Shown here: positions 5,933 through 11,625 of the stretch, piece by piece
Numbering within the stretch: the stretch's first letter is position 1
How the letters are laid out: every line of letters starts with the position of its first letter
From: Acidobacteriota bacterium
Lineage (GTDB): Bacteria; Acidobacteriota; Terriglobia; Terriglobales; Acidobacteriaceae
Direction: 5' to 3'
Assembly: GCA_021779695.1 (NCBI GenBank)
Contig: JAJYAE010000068.1
Coordinates: 3,783 to 15,407, forward strand
Length of the DNA stretch: 11,625 nt
Notes under the pieces: generated by a model
The model's database searches: none
What the model was told of the DNA's origin: nothing
What the model saw: the letters and a program-made list of their open reading frames with translations, nothing else
Translations under genes and position numbers: made by a program

Positions 5933-6220
5933 CTACGCGAGGGCGTCCAGGTCTTCCCTGCTGCGCTCCAGCATCTTCTGATAAAGCCCACCAACGGCGT
6001 ACCGCTTGAAGTGCGCGGACTTACGATGCGCCTCTTCAGATGCCGCGTCCCTGTACTGTTCGTAAATCACGACCATGTCGGGGTCGCCTTCGCACCGATG
6101 CGGAATATAGCTCACGCAGCCTGGTTCCTGGCGCGAAGCTTCGGTCAGCTTCACCAGCAAATCCGCAATTTCAGCTCGATCATCTGGGGAAAACTTCATG
6201 CGAATCAAAAAGCTCGTCAT
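5933..6220 (-). CDS. Antibiotic biosynthesis monooxygenase-like (ABM / YgiN type) protein
   Basis: 95 residues, typical for this dimeric alpha+beta-barrel family. The start is fixed by GAGGAAG (6235-6229) eight bases before the ATG. The signature is clear: SRQEPGCVSYIPHR followed by VIYEQYRDAASEEAHRKSAHF, with His65 and His70 on the helix that lines the pocket. Relatives include cofactor-free quinol monooxygenases, haem-degrading enzymes and many proteins of unknown substrate, so only a general cytoplasmic role in small-molecule or quinone chemistry can be proposed. It begins 56 bases after the purA stop with no terminator between, so cotranscription with purA is likely. Confidence 0.9.
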   Translation of the reverse strand: MTSFLIRMKFSPDDRAEIADLLVKLTEASRQEPGCVSYIPHRCEGDPDMVVIYEQYRDAASEEAHRKSAHFKRYAVGGLYQKMLERSREDLDALA

Positions 6221-6276
6221 CGTAGCGGCTTCCTCGTCACTATCTGGGGCTGGCCTCGCTCTGCCGTTCGTTCAGT

Positions 6277-7593
<1,317 letters not shown>

Positions 7594-7908
7594 CGTCGCT
7601 CGATTTCTTCCAGGATTTTGCACTGCGCAAACACCCATGGGGCCTTCCCACAGTGGCACGCGGGCAGGCTGAAGTCATTCGCCTGCGCCATCTCCGATGA
7701 TAAACCCTGCATCCATCAGTGGCCTGATGGCTTACACGACTTCGTCGGCACGATCGCAGGGTTCGGCGTGAAACTCGTTTCGACATCCGAAATGGACGAG
7801 GCATCCGTTGCGAAGGTGGCTGGAACAACCGAAGGGCAGCTCAATGACTTCCAGGACCCCGGCGCAGCTATGCCCCAGGCTCACTGGGATGGCCCAAAGC
7901 GAGGTCTC
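7594..7908. other. folP-purA intergenic region
   Basis: 315 bases between two minus-strand genes. A perfect 7-bp hairpin with a four-base loop lies at 7713-7730, and a smaller GC-rich hairpin at 7874-7888; neither is followed by a T run. I see no clear -35/-10 pair and recognise no riboswitch. Open frames on both strands cross the region but only as extensions of frames antisense to purA or folP. Confidence 0.4.
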
Positions 7909-8859
7909 TCAGGCTCCGGCAGCCAGCACGGCATCCGCAATCAGGGCAGCCTCTGCCGCAGGCCGCACGGCGTGTGAACGGATGATCGACGCGCCCTGCA
8001 AAATCGCAATCGCCTGAGCGGCAAGGCTGGCGGTGTCCCTGCCTTCGATCGGTGCATCAGCGCCGTCGTACAAAGGCGCGAGCGCTCGCCCCAGAAACGA
8101 CTTCCGGCTTAGCCCGGCCAGAATCGGACGTCCCAACTCGAGAAGCTCCCTTTGCCGAGCCAGCAAAGCAAAATTCTCTTCGAATCGCTTGCCAAAGCCA
8201 TAACCCGGATCGAGCACGATTGCCTCCAGCGCAATTCCTGCTTGTAGTGCCCGTTGCATGCTTGCAGAAAGGCCGGAACGGACCTCCAGTTGCAGTGCCT
8301 CGGGACTGAGTCTTTCCTGGGAGGACCAATCATCTGGTCGCCCCCTCGTGTGCATCAGCACCACTCCACAGCCCGATTGCGCGCAAACTGCAGCCATCTC
8401 CTCGTCCCAGGTGAATCCGCTCACGTCATTCACGATCTCCACACCGGCAGCTACCGCTGCGCGCGCCGTTGCAGATTTGTAGGTGTCCACGGAGAGAATT
8501 GCGTCGGGGCGCAAGCGGAGAATGCCTTCCACCACCGGCAACAGCCGCTCCTGCTCTTGGTCCGCGCTGACAGCAGGGGCATCATCCGATCCCGGCAGTC
8601 CGCCGGCGCGCGAGCCGGGCCGCGTGCTCTCCGCACCAAGGTCCAGCAGGTCCGCTCCGTCTTCCAGCAGCCTGACGCAATGCGCAACCGCCTTCTCCAG
8701 TGCAAGGTATCTTCCTCCGTCACTGAATGAGTCCGGCGTGATGTTCACGATCCCCATGACCAGGGTGCGCCGGCCTAGTTGCAGAGATCGGCTCCGAAGC
8801 CGCCAGACAGCCTCACTGCGCCGCACTCCTATTGGCGGGACTCTCATTTTGATCCACAT
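7909..8859 (-). CDS. folP: Dihydropteroate synthase
   Basis: 316 residues from the ATG at 8859; an ATG four codons further in (8847) is equally possible, while the frame's GTG at 8898 is unlikely. All family motifs are present: [15 protein letters not shown] (35-49), [10 protein letters not shown] (73-82), [33 protein letters not shown] and [11 protein letters not shown]. The enzyme condenses para-aminobenzoate with dihydropterin pyrophosphate in cytoplasmic folate synthesis and is the sulfonamide target. After STRPG there are about 14 extra residues rich in Gly, Ser and Asp (83-96) compared with the usual short loop before the next helix. TAGAAT (8876-8871) lies 11 bases before the ATG. The gene diverges from dacB. 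Confidence 0.97.
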   Translation of the reverse strand: MWIKMRVPPIGVRRSEAVWRLRSRSLQLGRRTLVMGIVNITPDSFSDGGRYLALEKAVAHCVRLLEDGADLLDLGAESTRPGSRAGGLPGSDDAPAVSADQEQERLLPVVEGILRLRPDAILSVDTYKSATARAAVAAGVEIVNDVSGFTWDEEMAAVCAQSGCGVVLMHTRGRPDDWSSQERLSPEALQLEVRSGLSASMQRALQAGIALEAIVLDPGYGFGKRFEENFALLARQRELLELGRPILAGLSRKSFLGRALAPLYDGADAPIEGRDTASLAAQAIAILQGASIIRSHAVRPAAEAALIADAVLAAGA

Positions 8860-8870
8860 ATCCACCTTGC

Positions 8871-8876
8871 ATTCTA
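8871..8876 (-). promoter_or_regulatory. folP: -10-like hexamer near the folP start
   Basis: TAGAAT on the minus strand, five of six to consensus, 11 bases before the ATG at 8859. A transcript from it would have a leader of only a few bases for that ATG, or about 17 bases for the internal ATG at 8847. No clear -35. Confidence 0.35.
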
Positions 8877-8902
8877 CGGGCACGGACGGGACGGCCACCT
8901 GC

Positions 8903-8908
8903 TACACT
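8903..8908 (+). promoter_or_regulatory. dacB: Extended -10 hexamer six bases before the dacB ATG
   Basis: TGCTACACT at 8900-8908 has the TGn extension before the hexamer, which can replace a -35. The hexamer ends six bases before the ATG at 8915, the spacing expected when transcription starts at the A of ATG. No Shine-Dalgarno precedes dacB. Confidence 0.5.
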
Positions 8909-8914
8909 CCCGCC

Positions 8915-10537
8915 ATGAGGATGCACAGGGCTCTTACCCCACTCCTGACCGTGCTCCTTGTGAGCCCCGGCGGACTTCAGGCCCAGGCACGGCACACCCA
9001 TCGCCCCCAAGCCGCCCCGCCACTTGCACCCGGCACTTCGCTGGCAAGCCGTATCGATGCCATCCTTGCCGATCCCGCTTTGACGCATGCAGAAATCGGC
9101 ATCAGCGTCATGACCATCGACGGCCAGGCTCTTTTTGGACTCAATGACGGCAGGCTCTTCACGCCTGCGTCCAATGCCAAGCTCGCCACCACCGCTGCGG
9201 CTTTTGCTTTGCTCCCTGTGAACACCCTCACATGGACAACCAACGTCGTGGCAACGGGCGAAGTGGACGCCGGAGGCACATTGCACGGCGACCTCGCCGT
9301 CCTTGGCGTCGGCGATCCGACCGTAAGCAACCGGCTCTACCCCTATCGGGAGCCCAATGCGGCAACCACCCCCACTGAGGGGCCTGCGTCGCCTGGACCC
9401 ATGTCACCCATGGATCGCCTCGCGCAGCAAGTCGTCGAGTCCGGAGTGCGCAAGGTGGACGGCAATGTCATCGGCGACGACAGCTTCTTTCTCGACGAAC
9501 CCTACGCAAATTCATGGGCATGGAACGACCTTCAGTGGAGCTTTGGTGCCCCGGTATCGGCTCTCTCCTTCAACGACAACTCCATCGACCTCATCCTGCG
9601 CCCCGATTCCAGTGCACCCAGTGGCCTCAGCGCCTCCTGGTCGCCGGTCAACATTTACTACACCCTCGACAGCACCATGACGATTGCTCCGACCGCTGAA
9701 GCTGCACGGCCCGGGCTGGATCGGCTGCCTGGGAGTCTCCTCGTGCGAGCCTGGGGTACCGTTCCGCCTCAGGGATTCCGCGCCAGCCTCGCCGTCAATG
9801 ATCCCTCCGAGTTCACCGCCGAAGCTTTTGCTCAAGCTTTGATGGCCCGCGGTGTTCAGGTCACCGGAACAGCGGTCACCGCACACAGACTGTCCAACGG
9901 AACGGGCAACTTCATTGCCGAACGAGATCAGCCCCTTACCCTAAAGCCAGTCGACCTGAAAACGGTGGCTGCGCCGCTGCAAGGACGCCGTGTCTTGGCA
10001 ACGCTGATCTCAGTTCCTCTTGCCGAAGACATCACTTTGACCAACAAAATCAGCCAGAATCTCCATGCCGAGTTGCTATTGCGCCTTCTTGGCCGCCTCC
10101 TGGGGAATGACGGAAGCTTCGAACAGGGTACGCGCGTCGTGCGGCAGTTCCTTCTCCAGGCAGGCGTCAAGGATGAGGACTTCTTCTTTTACGACGGCTC
10201 GGGTCTGAGCATGGACGACCGCATTACGCCCCGTGCGCTGGCGCAACTCCTCAGTTATGCCGCGCGACAGCCCTGGGGCGCGGCCTGGCGGGCCACCCTG
10301 CCCATCGCGGGCCTCGACGGCACGCTCGCTGCATGGTTCAAGGATTCAACGTTGCGGAATCGGCTCTGGGCCAAGACCGGCACTCTCAATGAAGACAATG
10401 CACTTTCCGGCTACTTAACGGCGGCCAGCGGCAAGACTCTCGCCTTCTCCATCCTTTTGAACGGGCACAAGCCTGGCAGCAGAGTTGAATCGAGGACGAT
10501 TCAGCGCATTTGCGAAGCCATCGCAAGCTCGGAGTGA
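8915..10537 (+). CDS. dacB: D-alanyl-D-alanine carboxypeptidase/endopeptidase (PBP4, peptidase S13)
   Basis: 540 residues from the ATG at 8915; the frame is open upstream but there it overlaps folP in antisense, and this ATG begins a signal peptide ([16 protein letters not shown], cleavage near AQA at 23-25). The active site SxxK is Ser86-Asn-Ala-Lys89. A second motif region, DGSGLS at 427-432, is present, followed by MDD. The KTG motif is Lys487-Thr-Gly489, continuing as KTGTL. The large insertion between SxxK and DGSGLS, with repeated GDDSFF and SALSFNDN elements, is typical of class C low-molecular-mass penicillin-binding proteins. The periplasmic enzyme trims pentapeptides or cleaves cross-links in peptidoglycan. 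It diverges from folP (55 bases between ATGs) and is followed by a GC-rich hairpin and the cytochrome gene. Confidence 0.95.
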   Translation: MRMHRALTPLLTVLLVSPGGLQAQARHTHRPQAAPPLAPGTSLASRIDAILADPALTHAEIGISVMTIDGQALFGLNDGRLFTPASNAKLATTAAAFALLPVNTLTWTTNVVATGEVDAGGTLHGDLAVLGVGDPTVSNRLYPYREPNAATTPTEGPASPGPMSPMDRLAQQVVESGVRKVDGNVIGDDSFFLDEPYANSWAWNDLQWSFGAPVSALSFNDNSIDLILRPDSSAPSGLSASWSPVNIYYTLDSTMTIAPTAEAARPGLDRLPGSLLVRAWGTVPPQGFRASLAVNDPSEFTAEAFAQALMARGVQVTGTAVTAHRLSNGTGNFIAERDQPLTLKPVDLKTVAAPLQGRRVLATLISVPLAEDITLTNKISQNLHAELLLRLLGRLLGNDGSFEQGTRVVRQFLLQAGVKDEDFFFYDGSGLSMDDRITPRALAQLLSYAARQPWGAAWRATLPIAGLDGTLAAWFKDSTLRNRLWAKTGTLNEDNALSGYLTAASGKTLAFSILLNGHKPGSRVESRTIQRICEAIASSE

Positions 10538-10545
10538 CAACTCGT

Positions 10546-10560
10546 CCCCGGTGCTCGGGG
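10546..10560 (+). terminator. Short GC-rich hairpin after dacB
   Basis: CCCCG and CGGGG pair around a five-base loop, nine bases after the dacB stop. The following TATTAT is only partly a T tract, so this would be a weak terminator. The same TATTAT also resembles a -10 box for the next gene. Confidence 0.3.
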
Positions 10561-10566
10561 TATTAT
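10561..10566 (+). promoter_or_regulatory. -10-like hexamer near the cytochrome gene start
   Basis: TATTAT, five of six to consensus, ten bases upstream of the ATG at 10577 and directly after the hairpin at 10546-10560. No -35 is evident and only a weak purine run (AAAAGCAG) precedes the ATG. Confidence 0.3.
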
Positions 10567-10576
10567 CGAAAAGCAG

Positions 10577-10921
10577 ATGCGCACTCTTATTCTTCTCTCG
10601 ATCGGTGCGGCACTGGCCGGAGTCGCAGGCTGCCGCTCGCTTCCGCCTTCAAAGCCCGCCTCGCAATGGACCGCTCAGGAGGCGCGCGGCGCAGCCGTGT
10701 TTCAACAGGACTGCGCGCGCTGCCACTACCCCACCACGACCAGTTCCCTTCATGGGCCGGGCCTACAGGCCCTCACCAAACTGCAATCCATGCCATCCGG
10801 CATGCCGCCCACGGATGAGCGGCTCACCGCCGTGATCCTGCATGGCCGCAACATGATGCCCGCCACTCCCCTCACCGACCAGCAGCTACAGGATCTTCTC
10901 GCCTATCTCCACACCCTATGA
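10577..10921 (+). CDS. Small c-type cytochrome lipoprotein
   Basis: 114 residues. The N-terminal hydrophobic stretch ends in a good lipobox, Val-Ala-Gly-Cys19, so the protein is probably lipid-anchored and faces the periplasm. One haem-binding motif, Cys46-Ala-Arg-Cys49-His50, follows a helix (TAQEARGAAVFQQD) typical of class I cytochromes; the likely distal axial Met is in NMMPATPLTDQQ (Met94 before Pro95), followed by the C-terminal helix DLLAYLHTL. This is a mono-haem electron carrier; its partners are not evident here. The stop codon overlaps the start of the next gene in ATGA, which suggests translational coupling with the membrane protein. Confidence 0.92.
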   Translation: MRTLILLSIGAALAGVAGCRSLPPSKPASQWTAQEARGAAVFQQDCARCHYPTTTSSLHGPGLQALTKLQSMPSGMPPTDERLTAVILHGRNMMPATPLTDQQLQDLLAYLHTL

Positions 10922-11292
10922 CCGAACCCACATCTGAAAAGCCATCCGCGCCCAGCCGCCCACAGCGGCAATGGCTTGTTCTGCCAGGCGTTGCCGCCAT
11001 CAGCCTTTATCTGCTTCTTCTCGCGGGCGATATTATCCTTGGCGTCGTCGGCGGCCACTATCCCCCGCTGTTTCTGGTGCTCTCTGCGGCATTCATCACC
11101 GCCTGCGCGGGTCTGCTCATGCTGCTGCGCTGGGCTTGGGCGCTCTCTCTCAGTGCCGTCCTGCTTCTTGCCTGCTATAACCTCTGGCTCTTCTCAGAGC
11201 AGCACGTAGCTCCCGGCCTCATCCAGGGCCTTTTAAATCTGGTCTTCTTTCTCTACCTGATCCGCACGGAGGTGCGCGAGAAGCTGCAGTAG
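10918..11292 (+). CDS. Four-helix integral membrane protein, unknown function
   Basis: 124 residues. After a hydrophilic, Pro/Ser-rich N-terminus (1-18), four hydrophobic segments can be seen at about 20-44, 49-70, 72-92 and 100-115, ending in a charged tail (RTEVREKLQ). I recognise no catalytic motif or haem ligand pattern. The ATG overlaps the cytochrome stop by ATGA, so the two proteins are made from one mRNA; a role near the cytochrome in the membrane is inferred from this only. The gene ends seven bases before a convergent gene, and no terminator hairpin is visible between them. Confidence 0.8.
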   Translation: MTEPTSEKPSAPSRPQRQWLVLPGVAAISLYLLLLAGDIILGVVGGHYPPLFLVLSAAFITACAGLLMLLRWAWALSLSAVLLLACYNLWLFSEQHVAPGLIQGLLNLVFFLYLIRTEVREKLQ

Positions 11293-11299
11293 CCGATCC

Positions 11300-11551
11300 T
11301 CACAACACGATCAGCGGACGCGGCAGCCGCGTTCCGGCACGCTCCAGAAATCGCCGCATCCGCGACGCTTCTGCACGCTGCGCCGCTACCAGGCGCATGT
11401 GCCGCCGCAGATGATCCGGGCAACTGAGTTTCGACAGTCCAGCTTCATCGGCGTCAGCGTTCTGCTCCAGGCGCTGAATGCGCTCCTCGATCAAACGGTG
11501 AAAGCGGGGACTGATCTCAAAATCACTTTGCAGAGCGGGTAATGGACTCAT
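11300..11551 (-). CDS. Small helical hypothetical protein
   Basis: 83 residues from the ATG at 11551, preceded by AGGTG about seven bases upstream; the frame is open to 11572. The sequence is predicted mostly helical and rich in Arg and Glu (RLIEERIQRLEQ, then RRHMRLVAAQRAEASRMRRFLERAG), with one Cys (SCPDHLRRH). No signal peptide or membrane segment is seen. I recognise no family. It could be a small cytoplasmic or nucleic-acid-associated protein, but the evidence is only an open frame with a plausible start in a position where a gene fits. Confidence 0.5.
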   Translation of the reverse strand: MSPLPALQSDFEISPRFHRLIEERIQRLEQNADADEAGLSKLSCPDHLRRHMRLVAAQRAEASRMRRFLERAGTRLPRPLIVL

Positions 11552-11625
11552 AAGGCACACCTGAAGATACAAACAGCCAGACTCTTTCTTCAGAAGAGTG
11601 GCCTCATGTTTTTTACCATTCTGCC

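Overview
This window looks like an ordinary chromosomal stretch from a moderately GC-rich, Gram-negative-type heterotroph. I favour an acidobacterium (Terriglobia / Acidobacteriaceae-like). The reasons are gene style and mix only: predicted lipoproteins and periplasmic enzymes, a lipoprotein cytochrome, Arg/Gln-rich hypothetical proteins, and several genes with a -10-like hexamer directly in front of the ATG and no Shine-Dalgarno. No marker gene settles the taxonomy. I see no phage, transposon, CRISPR array, tRNA or rRNA.

Layout. 320-1453 (+) encodes a lipoprotein with two Ig-like repeats and a degenerate OmpA-like domain; it converges on thpR (minus, 1550-2092) across a strong bidirectional terminator. 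thpR diverges from a HIT-family hydrolase (2152-2490, +). The HIT gene converges, across a second terminator hairpin, on a minus-strand gene (2554-3471) for an Arg/Gln-rich protein with a C-terminal receiver-like domain. Upstream of that gene lies about 1 kb without a convincing protein gene (3472-4465). It has a good minus-strand promoter near 4014-4042, a cluster of perfect hairpins at 3512-3693, two further hairpins near 4118-4213, and a doubtful 64-codon ORF with a strong ribosome binding site.

From 8859 down to 4466 runs a minus-strand block: folP (folate synthesis), purA (AMP synthesis), an antibiotic-biosynthesis-monooxygenase-like small protein, a secreted SnoaL/DUF4440-like protein, and mutM (8-oxoguanine repair). 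folP and purA are separated by 315 bases; purA and the monooxygenase gene by 56 bases; the SnoaL-like gene and mutM by 21 bases. Divergent from folP, dacB (8915-10537, +) encodes a periplasmic PBP4-type DD-carboxypeptidase. It is followed by a cytochrome c lipoprotein gene overlapping a four-helix membrane protein gene (ATGA overlap), and then by a convergent small minus-strand hypothetical gene at the right edge.

Most of the window is housekeeping: RNA end processing, nucleotide and folate metabolism, DNA repair, cell wall. The part most worth a second look is the receiver-like, basic, low-complexity protein together with the long, hairpin-rich, promoter-bearing region in front of it. Next is the recurrent TANNNT-ATG arrangement that suggests leaderless mRNAs at thpR, HIT, mutM, dacB and perhaps folP and the cytochrome gene.
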